Assembly (NCBI RefSeq): GCF_003597395.2 | Contig: NC_133772.1 | Location: 142,273,632-142,337,631, forward strand | Length of the DNA stretch: 64,000 nucleotides | Source: Chelonoidis abingdonii | Lineage: Eukaryota > Chordata > Testudines > Testudinidae | Direction: 5' to 3' | In this document: positions 22,887 through 34,647 of the stretch, piece after piece | How positions within the stretch are numbered: position 1 is the first letter of the stretch | How the letters are laid out: every line of letters begins with the position of its first letter | Notes under the pieces: model-generated | The model's input: the letters and a program-made list of their open reading frames with translations, nothing else | What the model was told of the DNA's origin: nothing | Databases searched by the model: none | Position numbers and translations under genes: made by a program

Positions 22887-23828
22887 GTAAGTTCAACCTT
22901 AATGTAATGTCACTAGAAGACTCAGAAGAAATTACAGAAGTGGATCTCTGCCATTGATTTTTGGACGTGTCTTTCCTTAATATTAGAATTGATCAGATAA
23001 TTTTACAGTGTAGAAATTATTGTAATATTATAGAGAAATCTGAACTACTTCTGCTATAGTGATGCTAGATGCTGACAGAATATTATCTAATGTGTTTCCC
23101 AGATCAAGATTCTTCTTCATATATTTGAGAACAATTCAAAGAAATCCTTTGACAGGGAAAATAATCCTAAAGACTTCTGAATAGTGAATAAAATTTAAAA
23201 GGTTCTAAGGAAGCCTATCTAAAAAATATAATTTAAGGACATTCTGATATCTATATGAGAAAGAACCGGGGAATTGTAATCCAAGATTGTTTGGCATGTG
23301 AGATTTTTCTAATATCTGAAACCCACTTCCTGTAAATTAAAATATTTGTAGAATATTGTCGTCTCCTGCTGCTATTATAGGCATAGGAAACTTATTTCTG
23401 TTGGATACAAATAACTTGTGTTAACACTTCCAAAAGTTTTATATACACTCTTTTGTAAAAAGAAGACTATATCCACAGTGATGATGTTCAGTAATTATCA
23501 GTATTTTGAAATCCCTCTGTTAACTTAGAGAAGGCAAGACTCCCACTCAGTGGGCTCTTTCTTGATGCGAAGAATAAATAGGGATCCCCATCTGTCACTT
23601 CACATTTTAGATCCGCATGCTTTGTGCATGACAAATGGCAATAGTTACGGGTTTCTTTTGGTTACTTGGAAAATAGTACAGAATACATAGTTCAAGACTA
23701 AAAGCAGAGAATATTTCCTTTTATTAAAAGAGACGTATCTCCCTTATAATAATAAGTTTATTGGCCTTCTCTTTTGTTCAGGACATTTGAGGGTGGTTTC
23801 CATAGAGAACTGGGACTCTATTTGTTTT

Positions 23829-24049
23829 AGAGTGGTAGCCGTGTTAGTCTGTATCAGCAGAAAGAATGAGGAGTCCTTTTGGCACCTTAGAGACTAACAA
23901 ATTTATTTGGGCATAAGCTTTCGTGGACTAAAGCCCACTTCATCAGATGCAACATCTGATGCATCTGATGAAGTGGGTTTTAGCCCACGACAGCTTATGC
24001 CCATATATATTTGTTAGTCTCTGAGGTGCCACAAGGTCTCTTCATTGTT
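23829..24049 (-). mobile_element. Penelope-like terminal palindrome, 12-bp duplication
   Basis: Fold-back of the same family: left arm from GAGTGGTAGCCGTGTTAGTC, through 'ggcataagctttcgtgg', to 'cttcatcagatgcaac'; right arm back from 'gcatctgatgaagtgggtt' to 'ctctgaggtgccacaagg'. Flanked by TCTATTTGTTTT on both sides (23817-23828 and 24050-24061), a 12-bp duplication. The left arm read on the complement has CTGATGA, a GTGGG...TCCAC stem and intact GAAA; the right arm has GACA instead of GAAA. Confidence 0.72.
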
Positions 24050-24115
24050 TCTATTTGTTTTGTGAACCAATTGCATGATTGAAATCTTCATGTTAATATT
24101 TATTTGAAACTGCAG

Positions 24116-24268
24116 GCATCTCGAGTGGAAGGAACTCGTGAACTTTCCCTATCTGAATGGAGACTTTGGCAGAATCGTCCCTTTCCTACCTATCTGGTTG
24201 ACCACTCGGATCGTTGCTACCATTTTATTAGTGTTATGGAAATGATAGAACTGATGAGACATGAAGAG
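24116..24268 (+). CDS. FANCM: FANCM exon (end of MHF-binding region)
   Basis: 153 nt, 51 codons, phase 0 at both ends, between CTGCAG and GTAGGC. It reads LSLSEWRLWQNRPFPTYLVD and HSDRCYHFISVMEMIELMRH, very close to the vertebrate FANCM segment LSLSEWRLWQ...VDHSDRC.HFI...IE.MRHEE. HSDRC with its conserved cysteine belongs to the part that completes the MHF-binding surface. The exon ends RHEE, joined directly to GDCSYELEI of the next exon. Confidence 0.95.
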
Positions 24269-24364
24269 GTAGGCTCTTTGAGTTACTATATTTGACTAGG
24301 GATGCAAGCATAGATATACATCAACTGCATAATAATAAAAAAAAGGAAATTCTAATATGTTTAA

Positions 24365-24605
24365 GGGCTTATCCACATTAAAATTCAGAGATGTGAGCGT
24401 GAAATAGCTGGGTGTAAATTTAATGTGCAATTAGCTGTTCCACACTAATTCCTTGTGTGGGCATTCTTATTCCACACTAAGTACCTTTTTGCAATTTAGA
24501 TTAAGAAGTGGGTTAATCTAAACCACAATAGCAGTTTAGGTTAATACTGACTGATAGCTATACAGCAATAGCTTTTCACAGCCTTTTCTGTGCGTAGACA
24601 AGCCC
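24365..24605. repeat. MITE with GGGCTT ends, about 240 bp
   Basis: Inverted ends GGGCTTATCCACA (left) and TGCGTAGACAAGCCC (right), preceded by TTAA. The layout resembles Harbinger-type MITEs elsewhere in the window, but with diverged ends and no interior gene. Confidence 0.45.
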
Positions 24606-25949
24606 ACATAGTGCTTTAGTCTCTGTATCTTTGTCAGTCAAGATGAAAGGAGGAAAAAATGTATGTAGTTTTTAAAGACGACATAGTGGCCAGCAAATAT
24701 TTACAAAACTGAACATCTTAAAATATCCCTCACTTACAGTCTTTTATTTTCAAATGTTTATCCTGAGCTATTGAACTGTTGTTTTAAAGGTAAGTATTTT
24801 GGTTTTTTCTGCAGAATGTTATGACATAAGTTTATTCTAGTTTTAATAACTATTATTATCCAGGTATCACTTTTCAGAAAACTCACAATAAGAGAAATAA
24901 ACACATACCAAGGAACCAACATAATAACAAAATCACAAAAAGGGACAATACCAATCGTCCAAGAACATGAAAAGTTTTGGAGTACTTGCATATCACTTGC
25001 ACGTATTAAATGCACTCGTGACAATGATGAATTTGTGTATCACATACAAGCACTGAAAATATACTTCAGGAATATCTCACAAAAAGTGCTCTAATTATCA
25101 CAGTATAAAATACTAAAAAAACCCAGAACCTTATCCTTTGGGTTTTAAAAGGTAAGAGCTAGGTCAAGAGTACACCAATCAAATATGCAGGGATGAAAAT
25201 TAAGTTGGGAATATTATTGATTTCCTTAGATTGTCATTGATTGGTGGCATTTAGGTGTTTATAGTAAAATGCGTGTGTAGGTGAGATTATGTACAGATAT
25301 ATGTATCAACAAAGTCTGAAGATTTTAATTTGACACTATTCTGCATTTTCCTCCAATTTAGCTTCAGCATAATCCATAAATGTTGCTCTTTGGTATGCTG
25401 AAGTTTTCCAGGTCATCAGAATCTGTTGCTTAGCTGCCAAAGTTTCTTGAACAGCCATGGTTAATCATTGGGAGAGAATGGAGACATTGCAGTTGCATTT
25501 CTTGCCAGGAAAGTGAGTTAATGGTAAATTATAAATATACATTTTAGGGCCAGTTTAATCTTTTCCATTTCAGCCTAGAACACTAGAAGTCTAAAGCCCT
25601 TCTAGAGCATAGGTTCTCAGTCTGGAGTCATGAACATATTGTTAAGTGGGAGAAGGCTCATAAGGCAGTCGTGGAATAGGGAAGGACGGGTGTCATGGTG
25701 TAGATTTAATAAATGCTGTTCTAGTGTATAATCATGACTGTACATTTTGATTGTGGCATTTTGAGGATTAATTTCCTATTTATTTTATTTAAATACAGAA
25801 TATGCTTATGCAGTGCTGTAGGTGCCCTAACTTATGAGTATTGCAACAGAAACCCAGCAGCAATAAAATAATTCAAACAGGAACTCTGCCAGACATGATC
25901 TAAAAAGCATATCCATAGCCCCCTCCAAAAACCCTATCAAACTGATTTC
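24606..25949. other. Intron sequence, nothing recognised
   Basis: AT-rich, no supported feature. Confidence 0.45.
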
Positions 25950-26066
25950 AGAGTGGTAGTCGTAGTAGTCTGCATGCATCTGATGAAGTGGGTTTTAGCC
26001 CACGAAAGCTTATGCCCAAATAAATTTGTTAGTCTCTAAGGTGCCACAAGTACTCCTCATTCTTTT
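25950..26066 (+). mobile_element. Penelope-like terminal fragment
   Basis: Starts with the complement of the family 3' end ('tcagagtggtagtcgtagta'), jumps at 25970-25975 straight into the sense arm 'atgcatctgatgaagtgg', and ends 'tactcctcattctttttt'. Most of the inverted arm is deleted, so the hammerhead-like core appears alone on the + strand. No clear target duplication. Confidence 0.6.
25980..26017 (+). ncRNA. Hammerhead-ribozyme-like core (decayed)
   Basis: Order of parts: CTGATGA (25980-25986); one extra A (25987); GTGGG (25988-25992) pairing with CCCAC (25999-26003) as stem II; GAAA (26004-26007); GC-TTAT-GC (26008-26015) as a very short stem III. In a hammerhead the A closing GAAA pairs with U16.1 and cleavage follows H17; here those two positions are C and C, so U16.1 is mutated. 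The copy at 18617-18627 keeps GC-TC. Penelope-like elements are known to carry hammerheads with a minimal stem III. The extra A before stem II is not in the textbook core. Probably inactive as it stands. Confidence 0.45.
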
Positions 26067-26364
26067 TTATGAAATAGATGTTTTTTGCGATATTCCTGGA
26101 AGGTCACTGGATGCAGGCCATTTCAGATGAAGCAGGGAAGCAAGTCCCAGAATCTTGGAGTCTTCACAGAAAGCAGTCTTCCAGCAGCCCCCTCTTTTGA
26201 CGAGGGTGGCTCAGGGAGAGAGTCAGTCCCTCAAGTAGTCTGGACCTAGGCTAGTTAGGAATTCATAGGTAGAGCCTGGTGTTTTTCGCAAATATGAGAA
26301 AACATGAAATAATACTTTTTTTAAAGAGTATAAAATGAAATAGAATGAAATGTTGCGCAAGTTT

Positions 26365-26458
26365 CATAGATTCATAGAATATCAGGGTTGGAAAGGACCT
26401 CAACAAGTGATCTAGTCCAACCCCTGCTCAAAGCAGGACCAATCTCCAACTAAATCAT
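26365..26458 (-). repeat. CR1 3' tail, antisense
   Basis: Shows 'attcatagaatatcagggtt', 'ggaaaggacctcaacaagtg' and 'cccctgctcaaagcaggacc', the complement of the CR1 terminus. Fewer than 100 bp retained. Confidence 0.75.
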
Positions 26459-29235
26459 TTGGTTGCACAATCCAAGGAGCAGCTTACATGACAGAGACTG
26501 TGCATGAACAGCCCAGGAGCAGGGGTTCTCACAGCAGAGCAGGGTAAAGCTGGCTCCCAGAGTCAAGGATTGGAGTGACCTAGCAGATCACTGGTCCGGA
26601 TAACACCAGGGGAACGTCACACTTACTCAAGAAAGGAAGATGCGCTACTGGCTGAAATTTAACTAAACAATCAGTAGCAAGCGATTATTTTTTTTGAGCA
26701 AAAACCAGACTAATGTTTCTTTCAAAGCAATCGGCAACCTGCCCTTTCTGAGAACCATTGACAGTCTTCTCAAGCCAGGAATCCAGTACTTCATAACTGG
26801 CCTTCCCCAGCCAAGAAGTACGTGGATCCCATGCACAGGTTTTGGGATGAAGTTCTCTCAGTACCTCTATTACCCCAGTGATCATCACTGATTGAAACTA
26901 GCAGGACAGATGAGGCCCTGGTCCCTGGAGCCTTGCCCTGTCTCACCATAGAAACAGACAGCCCATTCCTAAACTGATCTGTCTTCTCTGCAAAATAACA
27001 CATTTTCTTGCAGTGGAGTGGGCTCAGATCAGCTACTGAGCTCAGGCAGTCTGGATTTACTGGGCTCTTCCACCCAGAACAAATCTGCCGTCTAAGATTT
27101 TGTGGATGCTATGGTGGAGGAAAATGACTTTTTTTGCTTCCTTCCAGGCCGCACAGCAGAAAGCTTTGAAAACTCTTGCTGCAACTAGTTAGCCTTGGCA
27201 TGAGACTTATGCCACTGCTGGTCTAACTGTCTTCCCTACTGTCTCATTTGCTGCAGATCATCAGTAAGTCAGGGTGACATGTGAGAACAAAGCTAGCAAA
27301 CAGGCACATCTTGTATAATTATGTAGTGCGGTGTAGCTGCAGAGTGAAGATCCTTTGTATATAAAACATTTTAAAGAAAAAGCCATGTATAAAACCACCT
27401 GTGGTGGTGAGTATACCACTTGCCTTAGCTCTGTAAGCCAACTCCATTATGAATCTGGAATTTGTGACGGATAACATTTCACTAAGAGATTTCAAAATTT
27501 ATGGTGAAACTTGCCCTCTAGCAACCTCAGTTTCTCAGAGGTGCACCCACCCTAATTGCTAATTATCTTTTATCTGTCATTTTTTTTCTTTTCTTCTTGA
27601 GTGATCTTGAAGGATAATGACAGATAAACAGAATTAGTACTAGGAGATGAGCCTTGAGACACAGAGTTCCATGTGCTAAGGTCAAAGCAGGCTTAGTCAT
27701 AGTAGCCATGATAGTTGCACTGCTCCTTGCTTCTGGGCAGGTGGAGTCCTAATGCTAACTCTTCTGATTTTATTTTAGGAGAGAAGATTGTTATAATCTT
27801 AATCATCAGTAAGAATCTTTCCCTTAATTTTCATTGTAGCTGTATCTACGTCTTAAGGCTTGGTTAGCTGTGGCAGTAACAGAGACATATTTATTCATGG
27901 GATTCAGGCAGCACTTTGAGAACTAAACTGTTCATCCAAGCAGCAACGGCAGGGATGGGGAGTCCAGAGCCGATAATAGGTCAGCATTAGGGGGAGTGTA
28001 GCTGGGAGAGCTGGAATTAGTATAGCTCTCTCACATTTTAATGGATAAATCAACTACCCTTTTACAAAAACAAAAACCCTCCCTACAAGGAACAGTTGTC
28101 AGCAATGGATTTGGTTACCTCAGAAAGATGGCAGCTGAAACAACTATTTAACTTTTAAATAATCTGTAAGTAAAATAAGTATTTTTTTTTAAATACTGGT
28201 TTTAAGAGGGGGGGACTTTTAAAAATGTTATATGCATGCGCCAATTGATGTTTTCCTTTATCCTTTAAATTAAAAAAAAAAATCTAAATGTATAAATTGA
28301 ATACCGCACTCAAGAATCTGTCTGTTATTGTGTACCCACCTCTGGTAATTTGAGAGAGAGCACAATTCCAACGTAATCACCTCATTACATTGATGCTTAT
28401 CTGATGAACAACTAGAATCACCTCCTCAATATGTATATTGAGTTGAGATAAAATGTTAAATATATAGCTATTCTAATTGTATAAAATTGAAAACATTATA
28501 ATTTGCTAAAATGTTATATTGGCATCAACTTGAATAATAGAGTGTGGTTTCAAATTCATAGATTGAACACAAATCTAAGGGACCTTACCTCACCTCCTAA
28601 AAGTCTAGGAGTCAGTCATGCCTAGCCAGTCATACATGCAGAATTCCTTTATGAAATAGGAGATAATGGGAAACAGTAGTAATATTGTGTGCAATATTAG
28701 TCAAGTCAGGAAATTCCAAAACTTTGGCATGCTTTGGCAAAACTAACTTGGCGATGTTGCACATGCTGTTAACAAGAGAAAGATTAACAGAAAGTTCTGT
28801 GGATGAGATGATTATATTGGAATAACCTTAGTTCTAAGATTTTACTAGTTAAGGAGTTTTTAATCTTTCAAGACTAACATTTTGTTATGAAATTAAATGC
28901 AAAAAAACCTGCAAAATCTAAAAGGAAAATAAGAATATCTGGAAGCAATTGTCTTGAAGATTTTGGCTTAGCCAATAAAGCGTGTAAATTTCTTTGAACC
29001 AACAAGTGCAGACTTGGCTAAGCAATGTATTTAGGACCTGTTTCTGATCCTGGTAACATTTACACACATGTAACTTTTAAGCGCCATGAGAAATCCCATT
29101 GACTTGAAGCACATGCTTAGACGTTTGCAGGATCAAGGCATCAACATATAGGCACTGTGGCACATATGACAATATCCAGCAATGTCCTGGGCAAACCTTA
29201 TGGAAATAAGTTAAACCTTACTGAATTACATTTAA
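26459..29235. other. Intron sequence, little recognised
   Basis: 2.8 kb without genes. 29042-29142 ('gatcctggtaacatttacac' ... 'gtttgcaggatcaaggc') looks like an old repeat with inverted GATCCTG / CAGGATC ends. Runs of T or A near 28177 and 28270. Confidence 0.4.
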
Positions 29236-29239
29236 TATC

Positions 29240-30525
29240 TGTGGTGGGGGAATTGTATGGGACTTCTGTAGGAGAAAGGATTAATGCAATCTCTGGGAAA
29301 TAAGGTGAATTTCAAATGACTGTTGAACAATATAGCAGATGTGATTTCTCTTTGGGACAATAAGTATGAAGTGAAATTTCTAGGAAGTACTGGGGAGGAG
29401 GATATTGCAAAACCCCACCTACAGACTGTCTTTGAAGCTATGTGGAGGGGAGGATCTTTTTGTTTGCTGATCACCTATGACATAAAGACAGTTCAAAGAA
29501 CCAATGTAGTTTCACCAGAGACCATCAGACGAAGGAAAGGACTTTTGAATATCTAACCCCAGTTTAAACTGATTCAGGGCCTTTGTTCTGATCCAGCAAA
29601 TGGGCAGGACCTCTGGTTCATGGAGGCAGGACTGGCTTTAGCCAGTTCCCCCGATTCCCTGGAATTGGACCCTGCGCCGAAGAGGTCCGCATGCCAAAGC
29701 CTAGAAGGGCCCTGCGCCTTAGGCTCCTTTTTAATTTTTTTACATACCTGGTGGCAGTCCAGGTCTTCTTCAGCACTTCGGCAGTGGGGGGGTCCTTCAC
29801 TCGCTCTGGGATTTTGGCAGCGAGGGGTCTGGAGCGAGCGAAGGACCCCCTGCCACCGAAGTGCCGCTGAAGACCCGGACTGCCACCGAGTATTCAAATC
29901 AGACCCTGCAGTTCCTAAAGCTGGCCCTGCATAGAAGGCCCCAATCCTTAGGGAAGAGTTGGAAGGACTTGGCTTACTGACGTCCCATAAGACCTGAGAG
30001 TTAGTTCTGAGCCGAGGCTGTTACGAACTTGTGACCACAAAAGAGATCTCTTGGGGTGAGGGGATGGGGAGAAGTGGGAGTGAAGGACTCACCTGCTGGA
30101 GCCCTTATTGGAAAAATATAGGGGGGCTGGGGAAATCACTGGTAAGATTATTAGCATGCATATAGGTTCTTGTATTGGTTTTAATGTTTTCAGTGTAGAG
30201 CTTTTACCTTAAGAATAAAATATGCTTGTTTAGAAAGAACTGTGTGGTTCCATATAACTGGGACAATTGCACTTTGTACAGTCTCTGAGGGGAGAGGTGA
30301 AGCAGACCTACTGAAGCAAATTGTGTTTTGCTGGGAATAACAGTGAATTCAGGGAACTGTTCAGCCTGGAAATTCCCTGGTCAGCAGTAAGAGAGACGTG
30401 TGTCATCACCTGAGAGGCAGCAGCTTGGGGGCTGGAAGCCTGAGAGTGCACATGCCCTTGCTGGACTACTAATGGGGAATAAAGGTGCAGTGGCCCTGAA
30501 TTGTGGCAGGCATAGTGCATCTAGG
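29240..30525 (+). repeat. Possible LTR, split by a hAT MITE
   Basis: Begins TGTGGTGGGGGAATTG. Beyond the hAT insertion it contains AATAAAATATG (about 30213) and 'ggacaattgcactttgtaca' then 'gtctctgaggggagaggtg', wording typical of R/U5 of turtle LTRs. The right end is not defined and I found no flanking duplication. Tentative. Confidence 0.3.
29627..29929. mobile_element. hAT-type MITE, 303 bp
   Basis: Ends CAGGACTGGCTTTAG and CTAAAGCTGGCCCTG. The flanking 8-mers CATGGAGG (29619-29626) and CATAGAAG (29930-29937) match at six of eight positions, as expected for an old hAT duplication. The interior is itself palindromic: 'tggcagtccaggtcttcttc', 'agcacttcggcagtggggg' against 'ccaccgaagtgccgctgaag', 'acccggactgcca'. 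GC-rich compared with its surroundings. Confidence 0.65.
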
Positions 30526-30529
30526 TATG

Positions 30530-31875
30530 CACCTGTGGACTGTGTATTATATGTGGTCAGGATGCAATTTTCAAATTATCAGCACTTTCTTTTAATCAAG
30601 ACCACTGTTCTTCAAATGAAGTTAAGGCACTAGTCCTCAGTGAGGACTCCAGCCATATCACGTTTCAGATGTTTTGATGTACCTTAAGGTGGTTATATGT
30701 ATAGACCCACCCCCACTGATCTCAACAATGGATGAAGGGGTTTTACTGTAACTTCTTGAGAATTAACCTTTAGGCAGAGACCAAGCCTGTAGAACTGCAA
30801 TCTAAAAAGGCTGTGTTTTAAGAAAGTGAGTGGTGTGGTTATAAGTGAAATCACTTTGCAGTCTCAGGTATTATGGAGTACTACCAGTACCTACTATAAA
30901 TATAGTTAGCCAAATGTTCTGCTACTAATCCTTCTCCTGTAACGTTAATTTACAGCCCTTAATAATAGAAATATTAAGGCAAATGCAAGTCAGAGCCACC
31001 ACTTTAAATAACCAAGATGTTGCACTTCAGACGACGATGGTTTGTATAAGGAAATTAACACTGTTTTGTTCAAAACCAGCAAATAAACTAGAAGTACATG
31101 GTGAGACTATTAAGCACTTACTTGGAACAGTGTGATTTAAAATACTTGATTCTAATATAAATGTTTGAAGACTTACCTGCTCTGTAGATGTTTTGTGTAT
31201 TCTCTATAGGCTTGTTGCAAAGAGGAAAACAAACTATCATTCTGTCATTGTGCCCTCTTAATCTGATTTTGAAGAAACCTCAAATTTACCCTGCAGCTGT
31301 TTTCATACGAAAAAGTAAACAAATACAATTAAAACATTTAAAACTAAAAATAGATTGTCGTATTTTTATTTTGCATTTAATAGAGTTTTGAGTTTATTTT
31401 GTTTTATGGCAATTGAGAACCTAGTAAGTGTTATCCATTTTAGCCTGTTTGCCATGTATTCAAAGAACAAATTGGAACATTAAAAATATATATTTATGTC
31501 TGACCCTTTGTAACAAACATATGTACTGCAGGAAGCTTTTAATGCTTGTGTGGCTTTATTACTAAGGCAACGAGAACTGGGCAGATGGAATGGATTTTCT
31601 ACCGACTGTTAGCAAGGATTTCTGTGTAACATGGTAACAAACCAAGTTGACCCTTAAACTCCAAAACAGTTTAATAGCATTTAAACATCTTGAAGATTAA
31701 ATTATACAAGGTCAGAACAGACTAATAATTAGAATACATTTGTGTAAATTTAAGCATTTCTGTACAAATAAAGGAAAATAATTAAAATAATATGTTTTCC
31801 ATCTGGAATGAACATGACAGATTTATGTGTTCTTTCAAAATTGGAAATTCTGCTGAATGCGGGACAGAATCATGA
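30530..31875. other. Intron sequence, nothing recognised
   Basis: AT-rich; no supported feature. Confidence 0.45.
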
Positions 31876-32000
31876 GCAGATATCACTCACTCACTCACTC
31901 ACTCATGCCCGTCACCCCAATCGGGGTATGGGCCGCCAATCACAGATCTCCAGAGTCCTCTATCCTGGGCCATTCGCTCTAGCTGGTTCCAGGTATAGCC
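31876..32000 (-). repeat. RTE-like LINE 3' end with tandem tail
   Basis: On the complement: NQLERMAQDRGLWRSVIGGP, YPDWGDGHE, stop, followed by five to six copies of a GAGT unit (31883-31905). A polymerase C-terminus with 'AQDR--WR' followed at once by a short tandem repeat is how RTE-type LINEs end. Clade assignment is inferred. Only the last ~100 bp is present. Confidence 0.5.
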
Positions 32001-32769
32001 CATTTTTTTGCTATCAGCCTGAAGATACACAGTGCTTAATTGAATACTTTTGGTATGGCTAATACTTTGCCTACAATAGTATTTACTTCCATTGTCCTTC
32101 TTTGGCTCAATGAATTTTTTTAAAAATTGCTTTCTGGATAAAGTGTGTACCGGAGGGTGCTTTAGCATTATTGTAAATATTACAATTATGGATCTTGAAA
32201 ATTGCAGTGGGAGAGAAGTTGAGCTATAGACAAAGGAGAAAAACTACACTACAGCCTTTTGATTATGATAGTTCCCTTTTGCAATATTGCCAGCATTCTG
32301 ATCCTGTTGACAGATAGTTAAAATAGTTTGAGACTGTGCCATATTTTAACTAAGCATGTGTTAAAACTGCTACTGGCCTTAAATGCAGGCAGTTCTTATT
32401 TTTATTAACGTTCCAGATTTTTTGTGTTTAAGGTAAGGAAAAGTACAGACATTGGGGAGATGAGCAGCCAAGTGTAGGAGTAAGGGGAGTTAGCAAGTTA
32501 TGTGGTTTCAGGGAAAGAGAGTTTTAGTTGTGGGACCTGGGGGCTGTGCGCTCAGTGTTGTGAGGGGGAACCTAGTGCCTCTATACTGAGGCATTAATGT
32601 GTTAAGTGCTTCCCTGGCATTGCTTCCTCAGCTTCCAGCACACCCACGACCACCACTGCACCCTTGTGGTTTCATCTTACTAAGGAAATAATTTTTATTC
32701 AGCATGTCACATAGAGAGTAAAATAAATATCAGTGTGGGGTTCCTATCACTCCTGTTCTAATCTTCCGC

Positions 32770-33045
32770 TCTACTCCACGCTGGTTAGGCCTCAACTGGA
32801 GTATTGTGTCCATTTCTGAGCACCACATTTCAGGAAAGAGGTGAACAAATTGGAAAAGGTCCAGAGAAGAGAAACAAAAATTATTAAAGGTCTGGAAAAC
32901 ATGACATATGAGGGAAGATTGAAAAAATTGGGTTTGTTTTGTCTGAAGAAGAGAAGACTGAGGGGGAACATAAGTTTTCAAGTACATAAAACTGTTTGAA
33001 ACAGTTTGGGATCCAACAAATGTGTCTTTGTTATCCATATTTTAT
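32770..33045 (+). repeat. CR1 LINE fragment, sense
   Basis: 'gttaggcctcaactggagta', 'ttgtgtccatttctgagcac', 'caaaaattattaaaggtctg' and 'gaagaagagaagactgaggg' follow the order of the CR1 ORF2 end, as at 44430-44600. It lacks both ends and is diverged. Confidence 0.7.
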
Positions 33046-34647
33046 TAGGTTTAGTTCATCTATATTTTTAATCATACTTGAACAGTTTTAAAATACATGA
33101 TGATAGCATTCCAACAGTGGTGAATTGTGGACTACTGGGAACTCCAACATGTTAGCTTCAGGGGACTTTCTCAGGTGCTCGTTAGGCCTGTCTACCATAC
33201 AGGAGAAAATTGTTGAAGCCACACCATTTCAGGCATCTGTAATACAAACTAGCTATCATTTGTATCCAGAATGGTCTACAATTCTACAGTATAACCACTC
33301 CAACTCATATTAATCTATTAGTCTAATATTTCATTTGTTCTTTGAGATCCTCTTAATCTCTGTAGAACCACATTGATGATACTGGCTACTTTAGCTGCTA
33401 CTATGGCTGTCATATTTTGCTGCTGTGAATCCTCTCTGAGGGATTGTTTGACTTTACCGTTTTATTGTTATAGCCTATTAGTAAGGTCCATTTTGTTGTT
33501 CTACTGGAAGTAATGATCAAAGAAATACTGGAAAGTGCAACAACTTCCACTGAAACAAGCCTCGTTATTTCTTTTTTAAAAGAGAACTACAGTATTTTCC
33601 TCTGAACAATGCAGTATAGGGCATTGTCCTCTGTATCCAAATCAACCAGTTGTGTATTAGGAAAAACTAAACTCAGTAATTCTGACAAGGTTGTTGGTTT
33701 AATACAACATTGTGAGAGAGAGGGTTGTTTTCCTCTTTCTCATGACCTACTTTACTGAGCAGCTGATGCACTGTTGAAACTTGCTAAATTGTGGAGCAGT
33801 TTATCAGATGACATTTTAAGTCTTTAGAAATTATATGTATTTAGGCTAAAATGTGACTTTTGTAACTCTGTCTTTGCACCTATCAGTAAGTAGTAAGCAG
33901 TCTTGTTTGGAGAAACCATTTTGTATGATTTAGCATTGCAAACTAGAACATTTATGTAACTCCTTGTAAGCCTGAAATTAGGACAGATGTCAGTAACCTA
34001 GATGTTAGAAGATTTTTGAGCACTGGTCACATAGACATGACACACAGTTCTGTGTGCCTGTTTTTAGTAGTTCATGTAGAAATTGGCTGTACATTATACA
34101 TGTTCTACTGGATATTGGGAGATCTACACTTATATCTTTAGATGTTAATTTGTCAAATTACCTTTTGATTCTTAAATTGATTTTCCAGGGTATATAGTTA
34201 TACTTAATGCACAGACAACTAAGAATGAAGCCTGCTGAATTCTCTATATCTTAGATTCCTTTAAAGTCTATCAAGCATTGATGAAAATGGATCCCAGAGT
34301 TGAAAGTGTATTACAAACTAATTGCTTTTGTTAAGTGTCATTGATTCTTCAGAGTTTCTAAAAAGCTATGATAAAACTCCATGTCTTTGCTTTTTCCTTC
34401 ATGATGTTGCCTCAGACTGTAGAAATTGCATACCCTGTCACAGAAGAGACTTCAGAGTAATTAGTAGTTTTTGGGGGGCAGGGATTGTAAATCCACATAC
34501 ATGCTGTTTTGGGTACAGTTTTCTTCAAATCCACAGTATAGAAGCCCCCTCTGTAATCCCTTCCCCTTAAATGAGTGTGAGAGAGAGAAAAAAAATCTAT
34601 TTGTTTTTATCTGACTTTAAATGTTCCATTTGTTTGTTTCTCACCAG
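33046..34647. other. Intron sequence, nothing recognised
   Basis: AT-rich intron ending in 'ttgtttctcaccag', the acceptor of the large exon. Confidence 0.5.

Noticed and set aside
25955..26060. CRISPR-like or tandem repeat array
   Set aside because: The repeated phrases in this and six other places are dispersed copies of one transposable-element terminus, with target duplications and no regular spacing.
29574..29934. Two opposing 100-residue proteins
   Set aside because: The frames are mirror images produced by a palindromic hAT MITE.
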